Source of the DNA: Adiantum capillus-veneris
Taxonomy: Eukaryota; Streptophyta; Polypodiopsida; Polypodiales; Pteridaceae
Assembly: GCA_014529385.2 (NCBI GenBank)
Contig: CM043959.1
Location: 85,975,029-86,039,028, forward strand
DNA: 64,000 bases
Direction: 5' to 3'
The notes under the pieces were generated by a model. The model did not search any database. It had not been told where the DNA came from and saw nothing but the letters and a program-made list of their open reading frames with translations. Both the position numbers and the translations under genes were made by a program. Shown here piece after piece: positions 11,182 to 22,542 of this stretch; position 1 is the stretch's first letter, and every line of letters begins with the position of its first letter.

Positions 11182-12025
11182 TTTGCATATGGTTTGTTTT
11201 GGTTTCCTTCTTTCTCCATAAAAGAGGGTGGTGCCCCTAAGAAATACGCACGTGTAGGGCCTCACGGAGTGGTTTGTATGGTGGGAGCCTTGAGTTGAGT
11301 CCCATCTCAAAAATCCGCTCACTATGTTGTCTTCAAATTCAAATTGCTAAGTTCACTCTACTAATGTGCTACATTTTAAGATTAGGTACAATTATAAGCG
11401 TACAATTCCAATTTGGTTTAACTTGATAGGTTTATATACCATAGGGGAGGCCATATTATAGAAGCCAATCTTTTCATCCGTGTAGTTTTTATACTTTATA
11501 GGTGTGTTCCAAATTGTCTTAACAGGACATGTTTTGATGATATAGTGCTTTATGTGCTCAAACATGAAAGTAAAGAATCAAAGGGGAATAAAGTGGAAGC
11601 ATTTATAAAGGTAATGATAGGTGTACACATAGAAACATTGATGATAGGTTAGCAAAATGCACATTTTTTGTACTTAATTCTATGTTCATAATAAACTTTT
11701 TGGGCCTACAACAACCATAGACTTTGGTCAAGAACTCATCGACATCTACAAAAAAAATCAAGCTCCTTGTCTAGAGAATTTTTTTACCTTGTCTAAAATG
11801 GGAGTCATCTAGAAAATATACTATTTTTTATCGAATTGAGCATTCTCTTGGAGTTGAGAGTTCTTCATGACCATACAATCAAGATTTGTGAGTGTTTCTT
11901 ATTTTTTTTACATAAGGTATGATGCTAGCTTTGAGTTAAAGTAAGAACTATTACAAACACATGCGTGTGACGGGAGTATACAATCCTTTTTCAAAGCCCT
12001 AAAAGGACACTTTTTGTCTTATTAA
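10413..12025. other. Non-coding stretch upstream of chromovirus gag relic, with (GT)n
   Basis: No gene is seen. A (GT)n run of about 13 units lies at 11155-11180. The minus-strand frames across it (10899-11322) are low-complexity readings of that run. Its position between a TATA-like site and a gag relic suggests LTR and leader of the decayed plus-strand element. Confidence 0.4.
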
Positions 12026-12029
12026 GTTA

Positions 12030-12451
12030 TCAAACTCATGTTAACTTGGCATGAAGAATATTTCATTAACCAATTTTAGAGGAAATTAAAGGATGATGTA
12101 AAACATCTTTTATTGACTATGCGAAAGGCTTATACATTAAGCGAGTTCATCTCTCAAGCAATAGAATGTTATAATCGACTATTTGAAAGATAACAAGAGA
12201 AGTGTCATGGGACATCATTATGGTTTGAAACCACAATGACGTGTCATGGTCTTGCAATTCAAGAGGTCCATGAATCAATCATTGAGCACATGCAAATTGA
12301 TTCAGCTCAGTTTGAAATTCTACTAGCTCGAGAACCAAAGAGGACGCATCAACTTCCTATGTATAATTGTGGAGAGCATGGACACATTGCTCAACATTGT
12401 CCAAAGAAGAGAAGGATGAAGGATCATGGTGCAACAACCTCAATATTTTAA
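12030..12451 (+). pseudogene. Chromovirus-type Ty3/gypsy gag relic
   Basis: The frame ending at 12451 preserves the C-terminal half of gag: LKDDVKHLLLTMRKAYTLSE followed by FISQAIECYNRLFER, the usual capsid end of chromoviruses, and a zinc knuckle CX2CX4HX4C in the form NCGEHGHIAQHCPKKRR at about 12365-12415 (the first cysteine is the one before GEHG; the leading position reads Y-N-C). The segment is interrupted by a TAA (12192-12194) between the capsid part and the knuckle. Protease sequence follows. Dead copy. Confidence 0.6.
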
Positions 12452-12479
12452 GGAAACGTGTTCGACATCCAACATTAGT

Positions 12480-13098
12480 AGAGCCCATGCGGCTGGAGAA
12501 AACCCAGGTAAAAGAAGTATCTTTCTACCCGTTGATGCTACCAATCAAGATCCATATGATAGATAGGCAAATGGATTGTGAAGCATTACTGGATCATGCG
12601 CAACGGCGTGCTTTATGAATAAAGAATCCTCAAAAGAACAAGGCATACCACTGGTGGAGAAGTCTAGCCTAGTAATCGTAGAACTAATTGATGGTCGTCC
12701 CCTCGCTTCAAGAGATATCATGTACAAAACTCGTCCCATAGAAGTAACCTTAAAGAATCATGTTTCAAGAATTTCATTTGATATCATTCAATGTCCAAGC
12801 AATCCAATTGTTGGTCTACCATGGCTCAACTTACATAACCCTAGCATTGATTGGGGGGCTCCCCATGGTTAACCTCCAATTCAGATTGTTATTCAATTTT
12901 TGGACGTCCAAAGGTCTAGCCTTGGATACCCTAAGGGTAACTTTTCATGGTAACAAGGATAGGGAAGGCCTTGACCTCCTCTTGCTAAATTACAGAGCCG
13001 AGAGGGCTACGAGGTTGATGTCTTTAAGGATCATTAACACCTACAAAGATTTGCACCTATGCAAAAAATTTACCGGTTGGGCATCTCAATTGAAATAA
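12480..13098 (+). pseudogene. Chromovirus-type Ty3/gypsy protease relic
   Basis: Plus-strand frames 12367-12618, 12615-12872 and 12760-13098 together resemble a gypsy retropepsin. CEALLD is the active-site entry, CFMNKE follows after a frameshift at about 12590-12600, then IVGLPWLNLHNPSIDW, the conserved end of the domain. The frameshift falls on the catalytic motif itself (the expected D-S-G-A reads differently in both frames). RT does not follow in recognisable form. Confidence 0.55.
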
Positions 13099-13109
13099 GC
13101 TTCAAAAAT

Positions 13110-14890
13110 TAAGAATCAAAGCTTATAGATCCATGTAAGGTAGTTGCTCGTTCAAGAAGGCCTTGCAACAATCAAAGCACGCATTGATTTGAAATCTTAA
13201 TATTTGCAAGGCACCCAAATACAATAGTCAAACCTAGAAGGCCTTCAATATCAAACCGAACATCCAAAAACAAAAGTATATACAAGGTATCAATAGCCAA
13301 AAACAAGAGTATATACAAAGTATCAGTCTTGAATGCTCGAGTATCCAGTACATGATTCTAAGGCTCTCTCAAAGATATTAATTGGCTCAAGAAAGTGGCT
13401 ATGGCATATTGGGATACAAAACAAGAATCAAGGGTTTCTCTCAAATTGAGTTGAAGGGCTCCAAGCTTTGGAAAATTGACAAGACCAAGGTGAGTTTCTA
13501 TGATGTTTCACCACATGTCTAAGGAAAACAAGGTGAATTCTTCCATTTCTTTTCATTTTCTCAATGATAGTCGATGCATGTACACAAGGTTGTTTGGTAT
13601 GCAAGGTATACAAGATTAGTGAATGACCATGAATATGCAAGCTAGGGCTTGATTACAACACAATGGTGTCTCCCTCCGTAACAAGGATACTATTACATCT
13701 ATAGAAGATGAATACAAGGAGAAACACAATTCTAAGGATCTCTTCATGGACCAATAGGACAATTCAAGTTTGACAAATATGTCTCTATACAATGTGTGAG
13801 GCCATACACAACCATGTGAGGGAGGGCGAGGCAAGGCAAGTTTGAAGGAATGAACTTCTCACAAAATGAGTTTTTTGTATGCTTTCGCTATAATGTATGA
13901 CATTTGCCTAGACTTAGCTCTTTTCCTTCCTCCTCTCAGCTCTTTTCCCTCTCTCTGCTAAAAAATATCTTCTTTCAAAACATAAAGCAAAAAATGTTTT
14001 TTTGTTTACTATTTTTTGGGTCTCTCTTAACCACATACACCACAACTACCTTGCACGGAAACTTGTCCTTGTCTTGGAGTTTCCCATCCAACATACCACA
14101 CAAGAATTTGATCACTGCATGATCCCTCCTCCCCCTCCCAATGAGGGATGGCATTTGTAGGGGGAGCATCCTTTTCAATTAAAAGATTTTGGGCCCCATT
14201 TTTGGTACCCAAGTGTAAATCCACTCCCAGATCCAACTTCAAAATCAAACCAATCACGATCGTGGGGAGGACAATCCATCAACAACGCATAGCGTAAAAC
14301 ATCACTGGCCCCAACACACGCAGAAATACACATCCACCATAGTAATGGGTGGGCAAGGGGAGCTCGAGGGCCAGGACACCCCCCTTTTTGTGCATATGAG
14401 GAGTGTTCCTCTCCACTATATATAGTTTAAACTTTTATTTATTGGCAATGCATACAAGATCTCTCTTCATGACATATGGAAGCCATATAATAGTGCCTTC
14501 TTTTGAGCTTCAAGATGGCACAAATTCCTTGACTCAATTAGCCCAATTACCTCTTCTTGCTTCCAATCCAATTACCTCTTCTTGCTTCCAAATCCAATTC
14601 ATGATTTGTAAAGACGAGTAAATCTCACATTTTGAGCTTTGAGACCGCTCATCTTCTAGGCAGTATAAGACTCCCAAGGCCCGAACAAGCGGTCCCAAAA
14701 TTTTTAAGAAATACATATTGCCCTTCAATTCGTGTGCACTATCAACGACCAAGCACAACTTTGTGCTCATACCTCAGATTGGCAAACCATAACTTTTGGC
14801 TTGTATCTTATGTTGAGTATCATCTCTAAAAATCATGAGAAGCTGAAGAAATCTTTTGAGTGCGTACATTGCAAGCTCAATAAAGCTATG
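13110..14890. other. Non-coding stretch with a 24-bp duplication
   Basis: No supported gene. The unit 'attacctcttcttgcttcc' occurs twice in tandem at about 14547-14600. Frames of 60-80 codons occur on both strands without motifs. Confidence 0.45.
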
Positions 14891-14892
14891 TA

Positions 14893-15190
14893 GGTAATCA
14901 CTTCCAACGATGGATTGGACGAAAACACGGAGATAAATATAAATTTCACACTTTAAAACTTCAAATATTTAAAAATCTGAGAGAGACAACACCGTCTGGC
15001 GGAGTTCTGAGCCTAGATGCATTGGCCCTAAAGACTAGTGCTCCTTTTGGTATTTCTTCATTATAGATTTGACAATGTAGTCCCGAGGGTCTGACTCTCT
15101 CCGAGACTCTACGTCTAGATGCCCTCAAGAGTGGCCTGTGGGTACTTATAAGGAGTACAAGGGTTTCTAAAAGCAGAGTCCCAAAAGTAT
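14893..15190 (-). repeat. LTR-like repeat family R1, copy 2
   Basis: Shares its phrases and their order with 7826-8100: 'gatggattggacgaaaacac', 'tctgagagagacaacac', 'gactctctccgagactctac', 'tagatgccctcaaga' and 'gagtacaaggg'. Identity is patchy with small indels, so both copies are old. Probably an LTR in minus orientation (see copy 1). Confidence 0.45.
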
Positions 15191-16320
15191 TAATTTTAAA
15201 AGCACTAAAGAGCTACTCCAAAAGCTAGCGCTAAAACTTGATAGTTCAACCAGCGCAAAAAAACAAAACGTTCAAAGGTGCCACATCATCATGCTCAACG
15301 CAAATTGAAAAACTCTACCACATTACCAACCAGCGCAAAATCCGAGAATCCACCACGTCACTAGATTTTCATTATAACCCTCTCTTAAAGGAGAGTAATC
15401 ATCCTCGATTACACCTACAAAATAGCTAAACAATATAAAATTTCTTCACCAGACATTGACAAAAAGTACCCATGTACTAGAGTCCACAAGAACGTACATT
15501 CACTAAACATACGGCTCATAAATCACACTCTTAGTTCACACTTAACATTGTGTTTCACTCATTCAATCTAGTCATTTCATCCATCCAAAAGTCTTGATCC
15601 ACCTAGATCCTTGCGTAGCCATCTCATCCCTCCGAAACTTTTGATACGCTCATCACAATATCTTATCATCTGATCTTGATGCACTAGAATCTCATTTCAT
15701 CATTCAATATTTCTCATGCATCATCATTCATTCAAATTTCAAAACAAAATTCATGATTTTTATCTTGAATCGTAAAGTTACCAAATTTATTCTTGAGCGT
15801 TTGTTGCTTACAACTGCTTTCATATGCAAATTCCTTGTCATCTCATCCGAACGTGCAGCTCCATGCTTTCCAATGATTATAGATACGTATTTCTTGCTCT
15901 TATTATTTGTTATCTGTACAAAGATAACAAAAACTTTCAAAAACATTAATTCACACATGCTATAGAAACCCTAATTTTCTCTTGCAAAATCCTTATTTTT
16001 CAAAGTTGTCAAGATCAAAATTTGTTCACGACAATATGTAGAGATTATCGAGAGAATCGATTTTTCCTTCTGTCGCATTTTCAAATTTTCAACCATCGAA
16101 GAGATTTTAGATGTCTCTGCAAAACAAAAAGACATCAAAAAGCCCGTTTTTTAAGCTTTTTAGGACAAAAACAGAATATTGTTTCTCCTTTTTCTCGTTC
16201 TCTTCTCATTTCTTCTTCATCCCACTCCATAGCTTCCATCTCTAGGTTGGTGTAAGATAAGTTTCCCCCTGAGAAAGAGAAAACAAAAAGATAACTCTTG
16301 TAGAATCTCTATGTTCTCCA
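15191..16320. other. AT-rich non-coding stretch
   Basis: Frames of up to 77 codons exist on both strands at 15728-15965 and 16022-16255 but overlap each other and carry no known motif. The end of the stretch (16318-16380) resembles 7757-7815. Confidence 0.45.
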
Positions 16321-16382
16321 CCCATGTCGACAGGATCGTGCTTCAATTTGCGGACAAGGAAGCAACTTGTGCTTTGTGGGTT

Positions 16383-16812
16383 CATTAGGAAGAGGATGAG
16401 TTCTAGGAAGGCCTCTTTATTTGACATGATATTATGAAGATGATTAACATTTTGAAGAATAGGTGCATACCATGTGTGCAAGAATGGTGAGTGTGTAAGA
16501 GAGGTGTAAGAATGGTCAAAGGATGCCCTTTTCCCCCCCAAAAAGGGAGAGGGGACAACTTTATGATTTTTGGCCTTCCATAACTCCTACATACAATCTC
16601 CGAGCTCTTTCCGTACATATATTACTTGATATAGTTTTGCGTGCTAAATTTTAAATTTCAGGTTGGGAGAAAAATTTAAATTCAAATAAACTAGCCATTT
16701 TGCCTGTTTGAAATCAAAAGCTCTCCTCTGATTGCTTTCTTAATACTAGAGCTTTTACTTCCTTAAACTGCCAAATAAAGAGGCCCTCCTAGACCCCATT
16801 CTCTTCCTAATG
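16383..16812. mobile_element. MITE family M1, copy 2
   Basis: Starts CATTAGGAAGAGGATGAG and ends with the reverse complement of CATTAGGAAGAGAATGGGG. It has the internal phrases 'gattaacattttgaagaat' and 'ttttatgatttttggcctt' in the same orientation as copy 1. 430 bp, no coding capacity. It sits inside sequence that resembles the R1 repeat neighbourhood at 7.76-7.82 kb, so it is younger than that repeat. Confidence 0.75.
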
Positions 16813-17004
16813 CTTATGGCTTATCCTCCTTAAGATAAAGTGATGAAGACAAGAGCGTGTTTGATGCACTGTAGGCTAAGTGTGGCAGTGGCTAGTTAGT
16901 CTAGGACAGGGACACAAAGATTCTTTGATAAAACATTTGGAAGCACCATCTTGCCGCTCTTTGATAGGACCAGTATGCTTTCAAAAAAGCACATGCCTGA
17001 AGCT

Positions 17005-17110
17005 TTGATACCATTGTAATTACTTTCGACGATGGACCAGACAAAAATACAGACATAACTGTAAACTTCACATTTAGATAGTTCAAATACTTAAATAACT
17101 GAGAGAGACG
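17005..17110 (-). repeat. LTR-like repeat family R1, copy 3, with PBS-like border
   Basis: Contains 'ttactttcgacgatggacc', 'aaacttcacatttagat' and 'acttaaataactgagagag' as in the other two copies. Immediately outside is TTTGATACCATTG; on the minus strand this reads CAATGGTATCAAA, close to the TGGTATCAGAGC complement of initiator-Met tRNA. This is the best evidence that R1 is the end of an LTR in minus orientation. Only about 100 bp remain. Confidence 0.45.
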
Positions 17111-17783
17111 ATGAGACGATGATGGAAGAAAAGACGTCGTACGCACACACACACCCAGAGAACTCAACATAACACAAGGGATTTACTTAAATTTCACACC
17201 ACACACACCACCACTCAAGAGCTCAATGAAAATTCTCCCCACAATCCCTATTCAAAGTCCAAACACCTCAACCTACAAGCCCTTGCCTGCATGCAGACAC
17301 TTCAAGGTGAGTCAAGTTTATCAACGCTTGAAATCACACTCGATGGTGACCCAAATATACAAGAAAAACCATTAAAAACTCAAAAAAACTAGCCACAAAA
17401 TACCTCTCTCAAACCATTGCAAAAGCTTCACCAAACTCCGCCCTGTTGGACTCTTTGAAGTAGCCTCAACCCTAATGGCACCAGTACAATGTCACATAGT
17501 CTTGCTGAAAGCCGCGTCCTCTTCCCTCAATTCCTCGCACATACACATCCATGGAAACCTCAACAATTCCATAGACTCTCCCAAGTGCAAAATTGAAGAG
17601 AAAAAACTCTCATTTACTCCTCCACACACTCAAAAACAGGACGCGAATGCAACGGGACTGCACCAGACCACCTGTAGGAACCCTACTTCCTCCCACACAC
17701 ACAGAGGTGAACGTGATGATTTTTGGCTTCAAAATCTCTTTTTCAGATTGAATACTCACGAAACCGTGAGTAATGTGCATTTT

Positions 17784-18248
17784 CATTAGGAAGAGAATGG
17801 GGTCTTGGAGGGTCTCTTTATTTGGCAATTTACGAAAGTCAAACTCTCTAGTATTAAGAAACCAATCAAAGGATAGTTTTTGAATTCAATGAGACAAACA
17901 TCTAGTTTTTTTGAATTCAACGTTGCCCCACAAAATGAAATTCAAAATTTAGCATGCGAAACTACATAATCTAACATGTCTATGGAAAGGTCTTGGTGTG
18001 TAGACTATCGATCTATAATCTTCGCTCAAATTAGAGATTGTATGTAGGAGCTATGGAAGGTTAAAAATCATAAAGTTTTCCATCTCTTTTTGGGGGGAAT
18101 AAGTGCATCCTTTGACGACTCTTACACCTCTCTTACACATCAACCATTCTTGCACACATGGCATGCACCTATTCTTCAAAATGTTAATCACCTCCATAAT
18201 CTCATGAAAAATAAATAGACCCTCCTAAACCTCATCCTCTTCCTAATG
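17784..18248. mobile_element. MITE family M1, copy 3 (inverted)
   Basis: Both ends are present: CATTAGGAAGAGAATGGGG on the left and its reverse complement on the right, with about 40 bp of terminal inverted repeat. The interior is the reverse complement of copies 1 and 2 ('aaggttaaaaatcataaag', 'aaaatgttaatc'). 465 bp. Flanking bases are TTT on the left and TTA on the right, so no certain target duplication. Confidence 0.75.
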
Positions 18249-18878
18249 TTAAGCCTTTTCACATCATTTTTTGACATTTTTAGCCCTAGTTTTGACTCCG
18301 ACAGAAACTTTTCGCGAGAAAAATACCTAATGGACTCCAAAATCCACCAAATTTTGTATGCTTAGTCCTTATCAATGTCCAACAAAGAGAAGAATTTTTA
18401 AACTTTATTAGCTTTTCTTGTAGGTACTTTCTTGTGCTCTGATTTGTCGTGGCTTCTTTCCATGTATTCATAGAGTCGTTCTCCTTTATAGAGAAAGAGA
18501 GTACACCATGCTTTTGATACCATTTCACGAATGGAAGCACATAAATATATCAAATATATTTTGATAGTATCTTTATTACTAATTAAGGAGAAGTCTTTCT
18601 ATAAGCACTTGAACTAAACGTTCGTTCAGCTTCCTATTTTCAACACCAAACCCTATTTCTAGAAGCCTCTGTTTCTTGCTCAAAATCCTTGATAACCAAA
18701 GCTCTTGCATCTGAAAATTACCTTCTAGACTCGGGACGGGACATCCCTACAACTCTTTTCACACTATTTTGCAAGTCGCTGTCCTAGAAATCTTAGCATC
18801 CACTATTCTATCTTGGACACAAAGTTCTTCATCAGAACCAAAAACAGCTCAAAAAGGGCTATATTAGAAATTGGTTAA

Positions 18879-20199
18879 CACTAGGTTGGTAACCTAACAG
18901 GACATAAAAGTGTCCTTTCAGGGTTTTAAAAAAAACCTCCAAAACCATAGTAGATCCACTCATTTTGTAAAATCCTTTTATGAGGTTATAGTTCAAGGCC
19001 TACTACACATGGAAAAAATAAGAAACTTGTAAAATTTCTCATCTTTTGGTCACACCAGGCCTCCAAAGTTGATGGACCAGTACATTTTCATCAAAACAGT
19101 CATTTCTTACGTTTTGTTGCATAAAAATAAGATTAGGGATTTTTGTAGGACTTAAGATAAATTCCCTAGTTAACTTCAATGGGTTGGTGATCAGAACATA
19201 TGATTGCTTCTCACTCACTATTTTTTGTTTTGCCAAAAGAAATAGGTACGAAAAAGTTGAATTTTTACCATTCTGCAAACCTATCATCAAAGTTTCTATA
19301 GCCACGCTCAATACAAATAATATATGCATGTTTTCTTAGCTCCCTATTGTCCTTTAGGTTCATAAGAAGCCATGGAGCATGTCAAAAGAATAATACATCT
19401 CTTACCAAGGAGAATCTTGGGGACAAAGATGAAGTACTAAATACAGCAAACATGAAAAAACTGGGCTCAACATTATGAGTTGTAAAATCCCATAGAAACT
19501 ATTCAATATCTAGCCAAATTTGATCCTTATGACTAGATATGGTTACTACCTACAAAATGCATGTAGTTGTCACAAGAAACTAACAATATTGAAAGAGCTA
19601 TACTTGATATACTAGAATGTTTTGTTTTCTTCTATAATTAAAAAAATCAACCATTGTTGTCTACTATGCAAAATAGGGTATTAGGTGCCCCAAAACTCAA
19701 GGAATATTAGGTTTATGTCACAATATGCGACATAGAAAATCAAAACTACATTTGGATATCATGAAAGGCACCAAAAAAATCATAGAAGAGCTAAAATTGG
19801 CTAAAAAACAGGATTTGACAATTTTTGTAATTTGGTCATAACTTACAACTTTAACGTTTATTTCTCCCTAGAAGCAGCAGGACATGTTGAGGACTACTAA
19901 AGATAGTTCTCTAGCATTATAGACCTCATAAACATGAATTCTAGAGTGGTATAGTTGCAAAAAGTTGAAAAAAGCCAAAAACAGGACCCGTTTTTTCACA
20001 CAGTTTAGGTTGTGAAATGTTGTCCAAGGACAAGGTTAAAGATAGAATTGATATTCCAAAAAAATGTCGAGTTTTTTTCAGCTCATGAGACAACTTTCTA
20101 GACAGATAGCACCTTAAAATCCATTTTGAAACTCTTGACATAATTCAAGGAAAATGGTCACTTAACAGGACATAAAAGTGTCCCATTACCAACCTAGTG
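18879..20199. mobile_element. Non-autonomous element with TTAA flanks and CACTAGG ends
   Basis: The left end reads CACTAGGTTGGTAA (18879-18892) and the right end is its exact reverse complement (20186-20199). Each end is bordered by TTAA (18875-18878 and 20200-20203). Just inside both ends lies AACAGGACATAAAAGTGTCC (18897-18916 and 20165-20184), itself a hairpin around TAAAAG. The 1,321-bp body has no supported coding frame. A 4-bp TTAA target duplication is the hallmark of piggyBac-type transposition, while the CACTA start is typical of En/Spm; the flanks do not give an identical 3-bp duplication, which argues against En/Spm. Confidence 0.65.
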
Positions 20200-20207
20200 T
20201 TAACTTC

Positions 20208-22500
20208 ATAATTACCAAAGTTTTTCATGATCAAAACGGTTTCAAATCTAAAATTTTTGGTTATTTAGAGCATATCTATTCTATTTAAAGCGTATCTAGG
20301 TACATTTCTCTAAATATCCAAAAAAATATCATTTTCAAATCATTCCTTTGCGGCTCACCTTAAACTTTGTTCTCATCACTTGACTTGGCAGCAAATATCT
20401 ATTTCCACTTTTGAATGATTCAATTCCTTCTTTTTCTCTCTTACTCTTTTATGACCTTTTATAGTGCTCTACTCACTTTCACGAGCTTTCTCTCTTCTCT
20501 TCTCATGCTAACAGCTCTACTATTACACGATCTCCATTATACTTCCTATGTGCTCTTCACTACTTACAATGAGTAATACATCTTCCGTTAGTGATAATCA
20601 CAAGTTTCACTGAACATTAGACTCAACCAAAAATATGCAACTACGCGGAGTGTCCATCAAACACAAATGAAGCACAACTACTTCGCAATGAGGGAAAGAA
20701 GCACACTGACCTATAGAATGGGTGCTTTGTATCCATCGGATCCCAGCACTGAAAGATATCCATCTTTTCACACATCCATGATTTGATGAGATTGGATTGA
20801 TGGCTTGATAGGATATCTCAGTTACTCATTAATCATACGCATTACATTCAATACCTCCAAACTTCTTTGTTTTTTAATGCAATAAGAAGTTTAGAACTTG
20901 AAAACCAAATAGCCACTCTAAAACAAAAAAAAACATCAGTTGCATACCTTAAAAGAAACTCCAATAAGATTAAGAGCACGAATAAAACAAATGAGAAATA
21001 TAGTAAACTTGATAGAAGGATCTGGACCAAAAAAAAGATTAAAATTTACCAACCTCTTAGGATTTGATAAGTCCAACGCTCAAGAAAGGGTGAGATTCTT
21101 CAATGACGTAATGAACAAGAGTGACATTTTGAAACTTTTAAACTTCCCGAAAATCGAACCCAAAAGAAATTACTATTTTAAAATTTACTCAAAGATATGG
21201 ATATATTGGTCCAACCCTCTCAAATGCAAAAAGTTTGACATAGTGGGAGTGAGTAGAAGGGGTTATAGGACCATCTCTAAACCTGGTTCTAGGTCCTTAA
21301 GTATTACAAGATTAAAGCTTTTAAGTTGCCTAAGCCTCACAATGTTGGGAATGTAAGAAATCTGTTATTTGAAAAAATACCAAACATTTTGGAGAATACT
21401 ATCATATAAAGAAAACAATACCATACAAAAAAACAAAAAAAAAATTCTTTTGAGTATAATGTTTTTAATGAGAGTATAAAACAAGATCAATCTTCTATGG
21501 TGAGATACTATAAAATGCAAGAAGTAGATTGTGAAGAAAAACTATATTTGTTATGAAGTTAAATGAGACTGAAATTCAAAAATGTCAAAAAATGCAAAGA
21601 GTATATATATCCTTAATGAATAGAACATTGGACTATAGCCAGGGTAAGCTAGATTCCCCATATCACAAAACTCAATAAAAAATGGAGCTATGGTGAATTG
21701 AAGCGGCTCAAATACCAATAAAGAACCACAATACAATAAAATGGCTCATTTTGCAATCCCACATTCCTTTTGTTATACAACACCAACATGCACGTGAAAA
21801 ACTCCATGTAGATAGCGATGGCATGTGTGACTTTGTTGTAGAATAACACTTGAGTTCAGATTGCATCATATGAGTTGAACCAAATTTTTTTGAAAAAAAT
21901 TAGCATATTCTCTACTTGCATGTATCATATTTTGCAAAACAAGGAAACCTTGCAACATGGAATACTAAATGAATGGAAAAAACTCACTATCAAATCAGGA
22001 CTTCATTTTCCAGATCTACAAGAAAGGAAGGGGGGACAAAAAAGAAACAATATACTAAAAGAATTATTCAATTGATTCTATAGGAGGCAATTACAAAGAA
22101 TGAGATCAAACAATCATGTTGCTCAACCACAAATAGAGACTTATGATTCACTTTCAAACTTTGTACCTCTTTCTAAAAAGATATAACTTCAAAAAATATA
22201 TCTTTATGCAAAATATTATCGATTTCACATCAGTTTTTTATTCTTTTGGTAACTCTTGACATGTCACCACTCTATCTTAAAAACTTTCTTCTTCTATAGC
22301 CCCCCAAGAGGTTGACATTTGTCTCCTCAATTGCAGCTACATAGCTAGAGTAACAGAGAAAGTATCCCGTTCTTTACACATTGAATCCTACAACATATCC
22401 AAATATTCTAAGTGTTGCAGATCGCTCAAGTAGCAGGAGCTTGATTGCATTGATTTGAAGGAAAGTGTATCCCATAAACTGTGACAATGTCTTCAAGGAA
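20208..22500. other. AT-rich non-coding stretch
   Basis: The longest frame is 20940-21356 (plus, 138 codons, no ATG at its start, lysine- and arginine-rich, no motif). It may be coincidental in AT-rich DNA. No RNA gene or repeat border was recognised. Confidence 0.4.
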
Positions 22501-22542
22501 AATAGTGGTAACTCAGGATCTTCAAAATACTACATGTGAAAA

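Noticed and set aside
18879..20199. TTAA element as an ordinary CACTA transposon
   Set aside because: The flanking three bases are TAA on one side and TTA on the other, not an identical 3-bp duplication, and no GCGTCGCTA-type subterminal array is present.
20940..21356. 138-codon basic ORF
   Set aside because: No ATG at its start, no recognisable motif and AT-rich lysine/isoleucine-heavy composition; chance cannot be excluded.
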